DNA from: Paenibacillus methanolicus
Lineage (GTDB): Bacteria; Bacillota; Bacilli; Paenibacillales; Paenibacillaceae
Length of the DNA: 64,000 nt
Assembly: GCF_008124765.1 (NCBI RefSeq)
Contig: NZ_VNHS01000001.1
Coordinates: forward strand, 372,001 to 436,000
Direction: 5' to 3'
A program made the position numbers and the translations under genes. Numbering within the stretch: position 1 is the first letter of the stretch; every line of letters starts with the position of its first letter. Under the pieces are notes generated by a model. That model searched no databases, was not told the origin of the DNA, and saw nothing but the letters and a program-made list of their open reading frames with translations. Of this stretch, positions 42,488-52,942 are shown one piece after another.

Positions 42488-45400
42488 ATGTTTACGAAAG
42501 TACTGATAGCCAACCGGGGCTCGATCGCCGTCCGCATCGAGCGAACGCTCCGCAAGATTGGCATCGCATCCGTCGCCGTCTATACGAAAGCCGACCAAGA
42601 TAGCCTTCACGTGGATGGAGCCGACGAAGCGGTCCTCATCGGAGACGGTCCGGCTAAAGAAAGTTATCTAAACGCGGAGCTCATCCTTCGAATCGCGAAG
42701 GAACGCGGCGCGCAAGCGATCCATCCCGGCTACGGCTTCTTGAGCGAGAACGCGGATTTCGCCCGGGCGTGTCAGGACAGCGGCATCGCGTTCATCGGCC
42801 CTTCCCCCGAGCAGATGGAGGCGTTCGGCTTGAAGCATTCGGCACGAGAGCTGGCAATGCGAGCGCAGGTGCCGCTGCTGCCGGGAACGCCGCTCATTAC
42901 GGAGTTGGATGACGCGGTCTCGGAAGCGGACGCTATTGGCTATCCGGTCATTCTGAAGAGCACCGCGGGCGGCGGGGGCATCGGCATGCGCGTCTGCGCG
43001 GACGAAGCCGCGCTGCGCGCCGCATTCGATAACGTGCGGCATCTGGCGGAGACGAACTTCAAGAACGGCGGCTTGTTCTTGGAGAAATATATCGGCAAGG
43101 CGCGCCACGTCGAAGTGCAAATCTTCGGCAACCGGTTCGGCGAGGTCGTCGCGCTCGGCGAGCGCGATTGCTCCGTACAGCGCCGGAACCAGAAAGTCGT
43201 CGAGGAGAGTCCGGCGCCGGATTTCCCGCAGGAGGTGCGGGAGCGGATGCTGGCCAGCGCGAGACGTCTCGCCGCCGTAGCGGGCTACCGGAGCGCAGGC
43301 ACGGTCGAATACCTCTATGATCCGGCAAGCCGCGAATTCTATTTCCTCGAGGTGAACACGCGCCTTCAAGTCGAGCACGGCGTGACCGAAGAGGTGCTCG
43401 GCATTGACCTGGTCGAATGGATGGTGCGCGAAGCGGCGGATGAGCTGCGGAATCTGGAGGCGATGGTACCCGCCGCGAGCGGACACAGCATTCAAGCGCG
43501 CGTCTACGCCGAGGATTGCCTTCAGCAGTTCCGTCCGAGCGCGGGCCAGCTCGATCGCGTGCAGCTGTCCGGCTTGTCGCGGAACGAGTCGTGGGTGCGC
43601 GACTGCATTCAGGTGACGACGTTATATGATCCGATGTTGGCGAAGATCATCGTCCATGGCACGGACCGGCTGGACGCCATCGAGAAATTAAAGCGGGCGC
43701 TCGCGGAGACTCGGTTCTACGGGCTGACGACAAACCTGCAATACGTGCAGGCGCTGCTCTCCGAATCGAGCTTCCGGAGCGGGGACGTCTTCACGCAGTT
43801 GCTGAACGATTTCGCCCCGGCGGAGCGTGCGATCGAAGTGCTGGACGGCGGCGTGCAGACGACGGTTCAAGACTGGCCCGGCCGGGTCGGATACTGGGAC
43901 GTCGGCGTTCCGCCATGCGGTCCGATGGATCCGCTGGCGTTCCGTACCGGCAATCGGCTGCTCGGCAACCCGGAGGACGCGAGCGGGCTCGAGCTGACGC
44001 TGCGCGGCGGCGCCTACAAGTTCCGCGACCGGATGTGGATCTGCATCACGGGAGCAGACATGAAGCCGACCTTGGACGAAGCGCCGGTCGCGATGTACGA
44101 ACCGGTGCTGGCCGAACGGGGTCAGGTACTCGCTTTCGGAGAATCGAATGAAGGCTTGCGCGCGTATCTGCTCGTCTCCGGCGGGTTCGATATGCCGCAT
44201 ACGCTCGGAAGCGCATCGACGTTCACGCTCGGCGGCTTCGGCGGCCATGGCGGACGCGCGCTGCGTACCGGGGACGTGCTCGGCGTACGTGCGGGAGCGG
44301 TAGGTGAGCCGGCCGCAGCGGTCGGTCTTGGCGTGGCGAGCCGGCCGGACATTACCCGAGAATGGACGATCGGCGTCATTCCGGGCCCGCACTGCACGGG
44401 CGAGTTTCTGAAGCCGGAATATTTGGAGCAACTGGCCGCTACCAGCTTCGAAGTACACTTCAACAGCTCGCGGACCGGCATTCGGCTCATGGGACCGGCA
44501 CCGCTCTGGGCGCGCGAAGACGGCGGCGAAGCTGGCTTGCATCCGTCCAATATCCACGACAACGCGTATGCGGTCGGCACGCTCGATTTGACCGGCGACA
44601 TGCCGATTCTGCTCGGTCCGGACGGACCGAGTCTCGGCGGCTTCGTCTGCCCGGTGACGACGGCGTCGGCGGAGTTCTGGAAGCTTGGTCAGCTGCATCC
44701 GGGCGATACGGTCCGCTTCCGGCTCATCACGCTGGAACAAGCGGAAGCGATGAGAACCGAGCAGGAGGCTTACCTTGCGGCAATTGGGCAAGCAAGCGGC
44801 GACGAGCTTACGATCGCGCGATTGCCTGAAGTTACATCGGGGATCACGCCGGATTACCCGCTTCTGCACCTCGAATCGGACGGACGCAACTTCCCGATCG
44901 CGATCCGATGCAGCGGCGATGAGAATTTGCTGGTGGAGTACGGGTCGCTCGAGCTTGATCTGCTGCTGCGTTTCCAGGTGCATGCCTTAATAGAAGCGAT
45001 ACGGTCTCAAGATAGGATTGCGGTGCAGGATTTGACGCCTGGCGTTCGTTCCCTGCAGGTGCACATCGATCCGAAGCGCGTCACGGTGAAGCATGCGGCC
45101 CAGCTGCTGCTCGATCTAGACGCTAGTCTACCTCCGCTGGCATCGATCCGAGTGCCGTCGCGCATCGTCCGGCTGCCGCTATCGTGGGATGACCCGGCCA
45201 CGCAGCTGGCAATCGACCGCTATCAGCAGAACGTCCGTCCCGACGCGCCGTGGTGCCCGAGCAACCTGGAGTTTATCCGGCGCGTGAACGGGCTGGACAG
45301 CATCGACGACGTGCAGCGCATCGTGTTCGACGCGAGCTACCTCGTGCTCGGTCTCGGCGACGTCTATCTGGGCGCGCCGCTCGCCACGCCGATCGATCCG

Positions 45401-46132
45401 CGCCATCGCTTGGTGACGACCAAATACAATCCGGCGCGGACGTGGACCCCGGAGAACGCGGTCGGCATCGGCGGCGCCTACATGTGCGTGTACGGCATGG
45501 AAGGGCCTGGCGGCTATCAGTTCGTCGGGCGCACCATCCAGATGTGGAACAAACTGCGGACCACGGCCAGCTTCGCGTCGGGCAAGCCATGGCTGCTCCG
45601 TTTCTTCGACCAAATTCAGTTCTATCCGGTCAGCGCCGAGGAGCTGCTCGTCCTCCGCGAGGATTTCCTGCGCGGACGCTACGAGGCCGACATTACGGAG
45701 ACGACGTTCGATCTGGGCGAGTACTTGCAATTTCTCTCCTCGATTGAAGAAAGCGCGGATGCGTTCCGTGCCAAGCAGCAGCTAGCGTTCCGCGAAGAGC
45801 GGGACAACTGGAAGGCGATGGGACTCGCGGAATACGTATCGGAGCAAGAAACGGGCAAATCCGAGAGCGTCGAGGAGCTGCCGGAAGACGTTGACGCCAT
45901 CAACTGCTCGATGCCGGGCAGCATGTGGAAGGTGCTCGTCGCGCCAGGCGAACGAGTGAAGAAGGGCGATACGCTCGTTATCGTCGAATCGATGAAAATG
46001 GAATTCTCGCAGAACGCGCCGTTCGACGGCATTATACATTCCGTCCACGTGAAGCCCGGTGATTCGGTGCATGCCGGTCAGCTGATCGTCGGCATCGCGA
46101 AATCGGCAGAGAAGGAGCTGGCAACCGTATGA
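42488..46132 (+). CDS. Biotin-dependent guanidine carboxylase (urea carboxylase family)
   Basis: A 1214-residue multifunctional enzyme, the usual length for the family. Residues 1-450 are biotin carboxylase (start ANRGSIAVRI; ATP-grasp loop TAGGGGIGM; EVNTRLQVEHGVTEE). About 460-770 and 780-1060 are carboxyltransferase domains of the AHS2/AHS1 (KipA/KipI-like) type. The biotinyl domain at the C-terminus has VESMKMEF with biotin acceptor K1170. Riboswitch control and the two deiminase subunits indicate guanidine rather than urea as substrate; enzymes with this neighbourhood are known guanidine carboxylases. GGAAGAGGAGAGG precedes ATG 42488. The stop overlaps the next start. Confidence 0.92.
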   Translation: MFTKVLIANRGSIAVRIERTLRKIGIASVAVYTKADQDSLHVDGADEAVLIGDGPAKESYLNAELILRIAKERGAQAIHPGYGFLSENADFARACQDSGIAFIGPSPEQMEAFGLKHSARELAMRAQVPLLPGTPLITELDDAVSEADAIGYPVILKSTAGGGGIGMRVCADEAALRAAFDNVRHLAETNFKNGGLFLEKYIGKARHVEVQIFGNRFGEVVALGERDCSVQRRNQKVVEESPAPDFPQEVRERMLASARRLAAVAGYRSAGTVEYLYDPASREFYFLEVNTRLQVEHGVTEEVLGIDLVEWMVREAADELRNLEAMVPAASGHSIQARVYAEDCLQQFRPSAGQLDRVQLSGLSRNESWVRDCIQVTTLYDPMLAKIIVHGTDRLDAIEKLKRALAETRFYGLTTNLQYVQALLSESSFRSGDVFTQLLNDFAPAERAIEVLDGGVQTTVQDWPGRVGYWDVGVPPCGPMDPLAFRTGNRLLGNPEDASGLELTLRGGAYKFRDRMWICITGADMKPTLDEAPVAMYEPVLAERGQVLAFGESNEGLRAYLLVSGGFDMPHTLGSASTFTLGGFGGHGGRALRTGDVLGVRAGAVGEPAAAVGLGVASRPDITREWTIGVIPGPHCTGEFLKPEYLEQLAATSFEVHFNSSRTGIRLMGPAPLWAREDGGEAGLHPSNIHDNAYAVGTLDLTGDMPILLGPDGPSLGGFVCPVTTASAEFWKLGQLHPGDTVRFRLITLEQAEAMRTEQEAYLAAIGQASGDELTIARLPEVTSGITPDYPLLHLESDGRNFPIAIRCSGDENLLVEYGSLELDLLLRFQVHALIEAIRSQDRIAVQDLTPGVRSLQVHIDPKRVTVKHAAQLLLDLDASLPPLASIRVPSRIVRLPLSWDDPATQLAIDRYQQNVRPDAPWCPSNLEFIRRVNGLDSIDDVQRIVFDASYLVLGLGDVYLGAPLATPIDPRHRLVTTKYNPARTWTPENAVGIGGAYMCVYGMEGPGGYQFVGRTIQMWNKLRTTASFASGKPWLLRFFDQIQFYPVSAEELLVLREDFLRGRYEADITETTFDLGEYLQFLSSIEESADAFRAKQQLAFREERDNWKAMGLAEYVSEQETGKSESVEELPEDVDAINCSMPGSMWKVLVAPGERVKKGDTLVIVESMKMEFSQNAPFDGIIHSVHVKPGDSVHAGQLIVGIAKSAEKELATV

Positions 46133-47889
46133 GCATCTCGAAACTGCCCCTGTCGTTAACGATCGACTGGCTGCATGAACAATACGAGACGAGTTTGCTT
46201 AAGCCGGAAGAAGTCGTGGCCGAGATTATCCGCCGCTCGCAGGCCGACGCGGATATGAACATTTGGATCGCGCCGCCGAATCTCGAGCGGATTCAGCCTT
46301 ACCTAGATCGTCTGGCAGGAATGGATCGCGAACGCGCGCCGCTGTGGGGCATTCCGTTCGCGGTGAAAGACAACATCGATCTGGCGGCGGTGCCGACCAC
46401 CTCGGGCTGCCCGGATTTCGCATACGTCCCGGCAGAGAACGCCTCGGTCGTGCGGCGATTAATCGAAGCGGGCGCGATTCCGGTGGGTAAGACGAATCTC
46501 GACCAGTTCGCCACCGGCCTCGTCGGGACGCGCAGTCCATACGGCGAGACGCATAACGCGCTGCGGCCGGAGCTGATCAGCGGCGGCTCCAGCTCGGGCT
46601 CCGCCGTCGCCGTCGCTCGCGGCCAAGTGGTCTTCGCGCTCGGCACCGACACGGCCGGCTCGGGCAGAGTGCCTGCCGCGCTGAACGGGCTCGTCGGTTG
46701 GAAACCGAGCCTCGGGGCATGGCCGGTAAGCGGGCTCGTGCCCGCATGCGAAAGTTTGGACTGCATCACCGTCTTCGCCCATAGGCTGGAAGACGCCGTG
46801 CAGGTCGATCAAGCCGTTCGCGGCCTGGATCGCGACGATCCGTGGTCGAAGGAGATTCCTTTCAAGGCAAAGGGAGGCCGCAAACTTCCGTCGACGATCT
46901 ATTTGCCGAAGGAACCGCTTGAATTCTTCGGACCGTACGCCGATGAATACCAGGCAGCGTGGGAGCGGGAAAGCCATCAGCTCGAGCAGTTGAGTGTTCC
47001 AGTAACCTATATCGATACGGGTTTGTTCGCCGAAGCGGCCGCGCTATTATATGAAGGGCCGTGGGTTGCCGAACGTTGGGCGGCGCTGGGGGCGTTCATC
47101 GAGTCGCATCCGGGCAGCGCCTTCCCGGTCACGGAGCAAATCCTTCGCTCCGGCGCGAACCCGGTATACGATGCCGCATCGCTATTCCAGGCGCAGCATC
47201 GGCTGCAGGACTATAAGCGAAGGGCGCGCCTGCTGTTGGAAGACGGCGTGCTGGTCATGCCGACGGCCGGGGGCACGTGGACGCGCGACCAGGTTCGCGA
47301 AGAGCCGGTCGCGGCCAATCGCGCGATGGGCTTATATACGAACCATTGCAATTTGCTCGACCTGTGCGCGGTCGCCGTTCCGGCCGGAGAAGCGACCGCC
47401 GATATGCCATTCGGGATGACGCTGTTCGCGTTGGCCGGACAGGAAGAACTGCTCGTCGCGCTGGCGGAACGATATGAACGGCGACAAGCCGAACTTACGA
47501 CATTAGTAGCCGTGTGCGGGTTGCATATGAGAGGGTTGCCGCTGGAACCGCAGATGCTGACGCACGGCGCGCGCTTCGTTCGCGAGGCGCTGACCGCGCC
47601 GAAGTACCGGCTGGCGAAGCTGCCGACGCAGCCGGCCAAACCGGGTTTGATCAAGCACACTTCCGGCGGCGCGGCCATCGCGCTGGAAGTGTGGGAGATG
47701 CCGATGTCCCGATTCGGCGCCTTCGCGGCCGCTATTCCGGCACCGCTCGGAATCGGCAAGGTGGAACTCGAGGATGGAACCGAGGTGCCTGGTTTTATTT
47801 GCGAAGGTTATGCCGGGCAAGAAGCAGAAGATATTACGTCGTTCGGGGGCTGGAGAGCAGCGATACGGATGACGGCGAGCGTGGAATAG
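46129..47889 (+). CDS. atzF: Allophanate hydrolase
   Basis: A 586-residue amidase-signature enzyme that splits allophanate to two ammonia and CO2, the last step of guanidine use. The triad is visible: K80 in FAVKDNID, cis-serine at about 155 in GGSSSGS and nucleophile S178 in DTAGSGR. Residues about 470-586 form the C-terminal domain found in full-length AtzF, which completes decarboxylation. ATG 46129 overlaps the carboxylase stop as ATGA, so translation is coupled. A terminator follows. Confidence 0.93.
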   Translation: MSISKLPLSLTIDWLHEQYETSLLKPEEVVAEIIRRSQADADMNIWIAPPNLERIQPYLDRLAGMDRERAPLWGIPFAVKDNIDLAAVPTTSGCPDFAYVPAENASVVRRLIEAGAIPVGKTNLDQFATGLVGTRSPYGETHNALRPELISGGSSSGSAVAVARGQVVFALGTDTAGSGRVPAALNGLVGWKPSLGAWPVSGLVPACESLDCITVFAHRLEDAVQVDQAVRGLDRDDPWSKEIPFKAKGGRKLPSTIYLPKEPLEFFGPYADEYQAAWERESHQLEQLSVPVTYIDTGLFAEAAALLYEGPWVAERWAALGAFIESHPGSAFPVTEQILRSGANPVYDAASLFQAQHRLQDYKRRARLLLEDGVLVMPTAGGTWTRDQVREEPVAANRAMGLYTNHCNLLDLCAVAVPAGEATADMPFGMTLFALAGQEELLVALAERYERRQAELTTLVAVCGLHMRGLPLEPQMLTHGARFVREALTAPKYRLAKLPTQPAKPGLIKHTSGGAAIALEVWEMPMSRFGAFAAAIPAPLGIGKVELEDGTEVPGFICEGYAGQEAEDITSFGGWRAAIRMTASVE

Positions 47890-47933
47890 AGGCCATTGTT
47901 CCACAATGCGAATAACTGGTCCAACGCACGCTA

Positions 47934-47968
47934 AGGCGTCGCAGATTACGATCTGCGGCGTCTTTCTT
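47934..47968 (+). terminator. Rho-independent terminator after guanidine operon
   Basis: AGGCGTCGCAGAT pairs with ATCTGCGGCGTCT (G-U pairs) around TACG, then TTCTT. Confidence 0.8.
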
Positions 47969-48106
47969 ATGTTTTGGCATCGTCTAGATGCCAGACAATC
48001 ATATATGAACCTGTTTCCGGTAGTCGATCTCGGCTTGGCGTTGTATCATTGCTGTATCTGATCCCGATTTATCGCGCTTTATCAATCATTTAATCAGGGG
48101 GTACCA

Positions 48107-50161
48107 ATGTCCTATCATTACATGGGGAGATGGTCGAAAGGCCGGCTGGATCCGGTTCTCCATCATCCCACGGGAATCGCGCTCGATCAGAACGGACGCT
48201 TATATGCGGTCAATACGAATCGTCACGAAATCGTGGTCTATGACGAAGCGGGAGAGCTGCTTGATCGCTGGGGCGCATGGGGGAGCGGAACGGCGGAGTT
48301 CTACCTCCCGACGGGAATCGCCTTGGATCAAGACGGCAATGCGTACGTGTCGGATACCTACAATCATCGCATTCAAAAGTTTGACCGCCAGGGGCGGTTT
48401 CTGCTTGCCTTCGGCACGCGGGGGAGCGAGAACGGCTGCTTCCATTTTCCGCATGGCATCACGGTTGACGAACGGAATCGCGTGTACGTGGCCGACACGC
48501 ACAACCATCGCATCCAGCGGTTTACGGCTGATGGCATATGGCTGGATTCGTTCGGCCATTATTGTAATGTAGAGTTCGAGACCGACAAGACGGCGCCCGG
48601 ATTCAATCGGCCCTTCGATGTCGCGACGGATGCCGACTATATTTACGTCTCCGATAGTCTGAACCGACGCGTATGCATCTTCGACATGAACGGTTCGCTC
48701 GTTCGGCAGGTCGGACGGCGCGAGAAGCAGCCCATCGATTATGACAACTACGATCCTTATCCTGAACCCGATCCGGGCGAGCTCCAGCATCCGTCCGGCG
48801 TGGCTGCGGATGGGGAGGGGAATTGGTTCGTGACCGACGCTTACCTCGGATATACGCAGCAATTCGACGCGCAAGGCAGATTCGTCGCTAAACTAGGGGA
48901 ATTTGATATGGAGGGCGACGGTCCGAAGGAACGGTTGCAAGTCTTGCACGGGCTGTGCTTCGATCGTCACGGATCGCTGATCCATAGCGACGCGGGCATG
49001 AACCGTATCGTCTATCATGATGCGAACGGTCATTATTCCCGGCATATTGGCGACCAATCCGGCACGGCGTTCGTCTTGCCCAAATCGATCGCGATCGATC
49101 GCAATGATAACCTGTATGTGAGGTTTGAGCCTGCTGATGTGAAGAAGCTGGATGCGGAAGGCCGGCTGTTGACGCCGTTCAGCCTTCGAGAGCTGCCGGA
49201 ATTCGATCAACTGCGGGAACACCTGCATCTTATTCCCGCTCTTGGGCTGGATCGCGACGGCGAGCGGATATACGTCGGCACCTGCGACACGGCTGAACCC
49301 GACTTTTACATTCACACGCTCGATCTAACCGGGAAACTGCTGCGAACTTTCGCCCATCCGAAGCGCTCCGGCTATCATCATATGGAGGGACTGCACGTCA
49401 GAGGAACTCCGGAGGGACATATCATGATCGTGGACGACTACCTTAGGGGCAGCAAAGTGACCGCGTATAATGAAGCAGGGCAAATGTTGCATGAATGGCA
49501 TACATTGGCTGATCCGATAATGGATGATCTGTCCGGCCACTGGCGAAGGGAAGGCGGTAAACTTACGTTGACCATGAAAGGCAGGCCGGGGGATGAGGAT
49601 ATCATGATCGGGTATGGGGATTGGATCAAAGAGGATGAGATTTTCACCGAAGAAGAGCTCGCCAACGGGATTACCCTCGCGGATAATTATGCAATTGGCG
49701 ATCTGACGTATGCACCCGACGGCACTTTTTACATGGCATATGGCGATGGGGTAGCCCGGTATAGAATGACCGGCGAACTGATGCAGAGGTGGCGCTTCAA
49801 CCAAGGGAAGGGGCCAGGAGAATTCGACGAGGCCAAGGCGATCGCGTTCGACAACTTAGGCCGACTGTCTATTCTAGATTATAACAATCACCGCATCCAG
49901 TTCTGCGACCTGGAGATGAACGTTCTCGAGGAAATGCGCCTGGATTCGTTCGACCACGGCGAAGTCAGGTATCCGCAGGCGTTCGCGTTCGATTCGCGCG
50001 GCAATCTATTCGTCATTGCCGATTATGCCGTGTACAAATACGAACGGTACGGAGCCCTCCGACCCGATCTCGAGCGGAATCAGGCTGAACGTACGCCCAT
50101 TTCATACGCGGCGCTGGCGAAAGGTTGGAACCATATCTCGTCGCCAGCGTTATATTCCTAA
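48107..50161 (+). CDS. NHL-repeat beta-propeller protein
   Basis: A 684-residue cytosolic protein with no signal peptide. Repeated units of 40-50 residues follow the NHL pattern: HPTGIALDQNGRLYAVN, LPTGIALDQDGNAYVSDT-NHRIQKF, FPHGITVDERNRVYVADT-NHRIQRF, and again near the C-terminus (FDEAKAIAFDNLGRLSILDYNNHRIQF). Nine or more blades suggest two propellers. No catalytic motif is clear. AGGGGG precedes ATG 48107. It lies between the guanidine operon terminator and an unknown membrane protein, 39 bp from the latter. Propellers of this type bind proteins, sugars or RNA; the role here is unknown. Confidence 0.82.
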   Translation: MSYHYMGRWSKGRLDPVLHHPTGIALDQNGRLYAVNTNRHEIVVYDEAGELLDRWGAWGSGTAEFYLPTGIALDQDGNAYVSDTYNHRIQKFDRQGRFLLAFGTRGSENGCFHFPHGITVDERNRVYVADTHNHRIQRFTADGIWLDSFGHYCNVEFETDKTAPGFNRPFDVATDADYIYVSDSLNRRVCIFDMNGSLVRQVGRREKQPIDYDNYDPYPEPDPGELQHPSGVAADGEGNWFVTDAYLGYTQQFDAQGRFVAKLGEFDMEGDGPKERLQVLHGLCFDRHGSLIHSDAGMNRIVYHDANGHYSRHIGDQSGTAFVLPKSIAIDRNDNLYVRFEPADVKKLDAEGRLLTPFSLRELPEFDQLREHLHLIPALGLDRDGERIYVGTCDTAEPDFYIHTLDLTGKLLRTFAHPKRSGYHHMEGLHVRGTPEGHIMIVDDYLRGSKVTAYNEAGQMLHEWHTLADPIMDDLSGHWRREGGKLTLTMKGRPGDEDIMIGYGDWIKEDEIFTEEELANGITLADNYAIGDLTYAPDGTFYMAYGDGVARYRMTGELMQRWRFNQGKGPGEFDEAKAIAFDNLGRLSILDYNNHRIQFCDLEMNVLEEMRLDSFDHGEVRYPQAFAFDSRGNLFVIADYAVYKYERYGALRPDLERNQAERTPISYAALAKGWNHISSPALYS

Positions 50162-50200
50162 ACTAACTAACGCAACAAATTACGCTTCTGGGGGGATGGC

Positions 50201-51913
50201 ATGTTTTTCTGGTTTATCGTATTCACGATCGCATCGCTGCTGCTGACGCCGACGTTATGGATGAGGCGCCTCTACGGCTGGCAGGCCGTCAAGTTGCTGC
50301 TGTCCTTCGTGTACGGCGGCATCATCGTCGGGTATTTGTGGCTCATGGATCAAACGGTCGGCGCGGTCGTCATGCAGCTGACGTTCGTCTATCCGATCAT
50401 CTTGACGCTCGATCTGCTTATGCTGATGGCCGGCGGCCAGGAACGTACCGGCAAGAAAGGCGCGAAGCGGGCAGGCGCCGGTCAGTGGGCGCGGATCGGG
50501 TATAGCGCCGCGGGCATTTTGTTCGTCGGCTGGATCATCCTCGCCTTGATCTATCCGTTGTTCGTCAAGGATGATCTCTACAAGATCGTGCAAGCGAAGG
50601 AAACATCGGACAAAATCGCGGCCACCGATATTCAACATATTCCGACCGTACCGAAGGAAACGGCGGGTTACGTGGCGGATAAGCTCATCGGCGGCATTCC
50701 CAAAGCGTCCTATTATCAGCTTGGCGAGTTGACCCGGCAGAAGATCGGCGACGAAGAATTCTGGCTCGCCCCGATCGAATACAAAGGATTGTTCGAGTCG
50801 TGGAATGCCAAATCGCTGCCGGGCTTCATTAAAGTGAGCGCGGAGGACAAGGATCGGCCGGCGGTATTCGTCGACCGGGACAGCTTTACTTATTCGCCGT
50901 CGGCATTCTTCGGCGATGATCTGATGCGGAAGGTGCGCAGCCAATATCCGAGAGATATTTTGCGCTTCGCCGGCTTCGAACCGGACGAGAACGAGAAGCC
51001 GTATTGGATCGTATCCTACGGCCATTACAAGAATTTCCGCAGCGGGTTCGAGCTGGGCGGCGCGATCATCGTGGATGCCAAGACGGGCGCGATGACCAAG
51101 TACAAGCTGAGCGAGCTGCCGGACTTCGTGGACTTCGCCGTCCCGGCGAGCGTCGCCTTCGATTACAACGAGTGGCATGCGAAATATAAGCACGGCTGGT
51201 GGAATACGCTGTTCGGCAAGAAAGACATCTACCAAGTAACCGAGTGGAGTACCGGCGAAGAAGTCATCGGCCTGTTCGGTCCGGATAACGCCATGTACTG
51301 GTTCACCGATCATACGACGCGCGGCACGAACTCCATGGTCGGCTATACGCTGATGAACGGCCGCACGGGCGAATATACGTATTACACCGGCACGAAGGGA
51401 ATGTCGGACGGCAAAGCCGCGATCGAAGCGGTGAACAACACGTTCCTGAAGGACGCTTGGACGGGAACGAACTCGATCTTGTACAACATTTACGGCGAGG
51501 AAGCGTGGTATATCCCGGTCATCGACACGAAAGGCGTCCTGCGCAAAATCGCGCTCGTGAATGCGCGCAATACGCAGATCGTCGCCTACGGCGATTCCAA
51601 GCAAAATGCTTTCAACAGCTACAAGGTGCGCATGGCCGCAAGCAAGAACAGCTCGAACGAGGCGCCTACCGATGTCGCGAACAAGAAGGAGATTACAGGC
51701 AAGGTGCTACGTCTGGGCGAAATGACCGTCGAGAATATTTCGCTGATCCAAATTTTGCTCGAGGGCAGCGACAAAGTGTACATGGCTAACCCGCAAGCGA
51801 TTATTTACGCGCCGTTCTTGAAGGAAGGCGACACGGTACGGTTGACGTACACGGATACGGAAGAGCAAATCGTCTCGATAGATCAGTTGTACAACGTGAC
51901 GCTCGGCAAGTAA
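50201..51913 (+). CDS. Large membrane protein of unknown function
   Basis: A 570-residue protein. Three hydrophobic segments fill residues 1-80, a basic loop follows (GKKGAKRAGAGQ), then a fourth helix at about 97-120. The remaining 450 residues form a soluble domain, outside the membrane if the topology is even. It is rich in aromatic residues and in phrases such as EFWLAPIEYKGLFESW and TTRGTNSMVGYTLMNGRTGEYTYYTG. The last 75 residues look like a small beta barrel (ITGKVLRLGEM; FLKEGDTVRLTYT). I recognise no family with certainty. TGGGGGGATGGC precedes ATG 50201. A terminator follows. Confidence 0.75.
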   Translation: MFFWFIVFTIASLLLTPTLWMRRLYGWQAVKLLLSFVYGGIIVGYLWLMDQTVGAVVMQLTFVYPIILTLDLLMLMAGGQERTGKKGAKRAGAGQWARIGYSAAGILFVGWIILALIYPLFVKDDLYKIVQAKETSDKIAATDIQHIPTVPKETAGYVADKLIGGIPKASYYQLGELTRQKIGDEEFWLAPIEYKGLFESWNAKSLPGFIKVSAEDKDRPAVFVDRDSFTYSPSAFFGDDLMRKVRSQYPRDILRFAGFEPDENEKPYWIVSYGHYKNFRSGFELGGAIIVDAKTGAMTKYKLSELPDFVDFAVPASVAFDYNEWHAKYKHGWWNTLFGKKDIYQVTEWSTGEEVIGLFGPDNAMYWFTDHTTRGTNSMVGYTLMNGRTGEYTYYTGTKGMSDGKAAIEAVNNTFLKDAWTGTNSILYNIYGEEAWYIPVIDTKGVLRKIALVNARNTQIVAYGDSKQNAFNSYKVRMAASKNSSNEAPTDVANKKEITGKVLRLGEMTVENISLIQILLEGSDKVYMANPQAIIYAPFLKEGDTVRLTYTDTEEQIVSIDQLYNVTLGK

Positions 51914-51928
51914 GGGGGCGGCACATGC

Positions 51929-51981
51929 AAGGGGCTTTCTCGACTCGTCATCTGAACATGACGAAGGGGGAAGCCCCTTTC
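51929..51981 (+). terminator. Rho-independent terminator
   Basis: AAGGGGCTT pairs with AAGCCCCTT, enclosing an inner CGTCAT/ATGACG stem, then TTCCTCG. The following 200 bp before the ATP-grasp gene show nothing else I can support. Confidence 0.75.
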
Positions 51982-52180
51982 CTCGTTACAACAAACTCCG
52001 GTAGTTTTCGATTTCTCCATTTATACGCGTTATAGCGCAAGATGATAGAGATAGCCGTTGATAGACGCATGGCTTTTTGGAGCCTGTGCTGGCGTTTATT
52101 CACGGTTTCTTTACCTATTCGTCTAGTAACCGCGGCGGGTCTCTCGCATAGAATGCGAGAATAGAAGGAGGGAGCGTCCT

Positions 52181-52924
52181 ATGAAAGACGGCAGCTATAT
52201 CGGCAGCAAATGGAAGAAGACGGCGGTCATACGCAAGGATATGCGACTGGCGCCATTTATCCCAGAGACGGTAAGGATGAGCGAACACAGTTTGCGGTCC
52301 ATGCTGGATCATTACGGGATGGTGTATGTTAAGCCGGAGTACGGGACATATGGCAACGGCGTGATGCGAGCGGAGAGAAGCCCGTATGGGTATATGTATC
52401 AGGTGGGCGAGAAAGCAAGCGAGCACGATTCCTTGAAGTCGTTATATCAGTCGATCCTGAAGGATGCCGGCGGCAAGAAGTATTTGGTCCAACGGGGCAT
52501 TCATCTGCTCCGGCATAAAGGAAAGCGGTTCGATCTTCGCGTCATGGCCCAGTTATCTCCGCAAGGACGATGGGAGACGACGGGCGTGATCGGAAGGGTA
52601 GCGGCAGAAGGGAAGATCGTGACGAATTATCACAGCGGCGGCGAACTCGTCCCGGCGGAATTGCTGCTTGCGCCATACACGGGGCGTGTCCGCGATAAGT
52701 TGGCGCAGCTGGAGGGATTGGGCGCGATTGCCGGTCATGCGATGCAGCGCAAATACCCGGGTGTGTACAAAATCGGGCTGGATATCGCCATGGAGTCGAA
52801 TTTGAAACCATGGATTCTTGAAGTGAACACAAGACCGGATCCGTATATTTTCAGGAAACATCCCAATCCGAAGATATTCCGAAAAATTCGCAGATATGAA
52901 CGGACGTACGCCAACAAAACGTAA
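52181..52924 (+). CDS. YheC/YheD-like ATP-grasp protein
   Basis: A 247-residue protein of the family annotated as endospore coat-associated (YheC/YheD). The ATP-grasp fold shows VYVKPEYGTYGNGV (glycine-rich loop), FDLRVMAQ, and the metal/nucleotide signature KIGLDIAMES followed by WILEVNTRPDP. AGAAGGAGGGAG precedes ATG 52181. ATP-grasp enzymes join a carboxylate to an amine or thiol; the product of this family is not known. It supports a spore-forming host. It stands alone between two terminators. Confidence 0.85.
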   Translation: MKDGSYIGSKWKKTAVIRKDMRLAPFIPETVRMSEHSLRSMLDHYGMVYVKPEYGTYGNGVMRAERSPYGYMYQVGEKASEHDSLKSLYQSILKDAGGKKYLVQRGIHLLRHKGKRFDLRVMAQLSPQGRWETTGVIGRVAAEGKIVTNYHSGGELVPAELLLAPYTGRVRDKLAQLEGLGAIAGHAMQRKYPGVYKIGLDIAMESNLKPWILEVNTRPDPYIFRKHPNPKIFRKIRRYERTYANKT

Positions 52925-52942
52925 CGATAGTGCATCGCCAAC

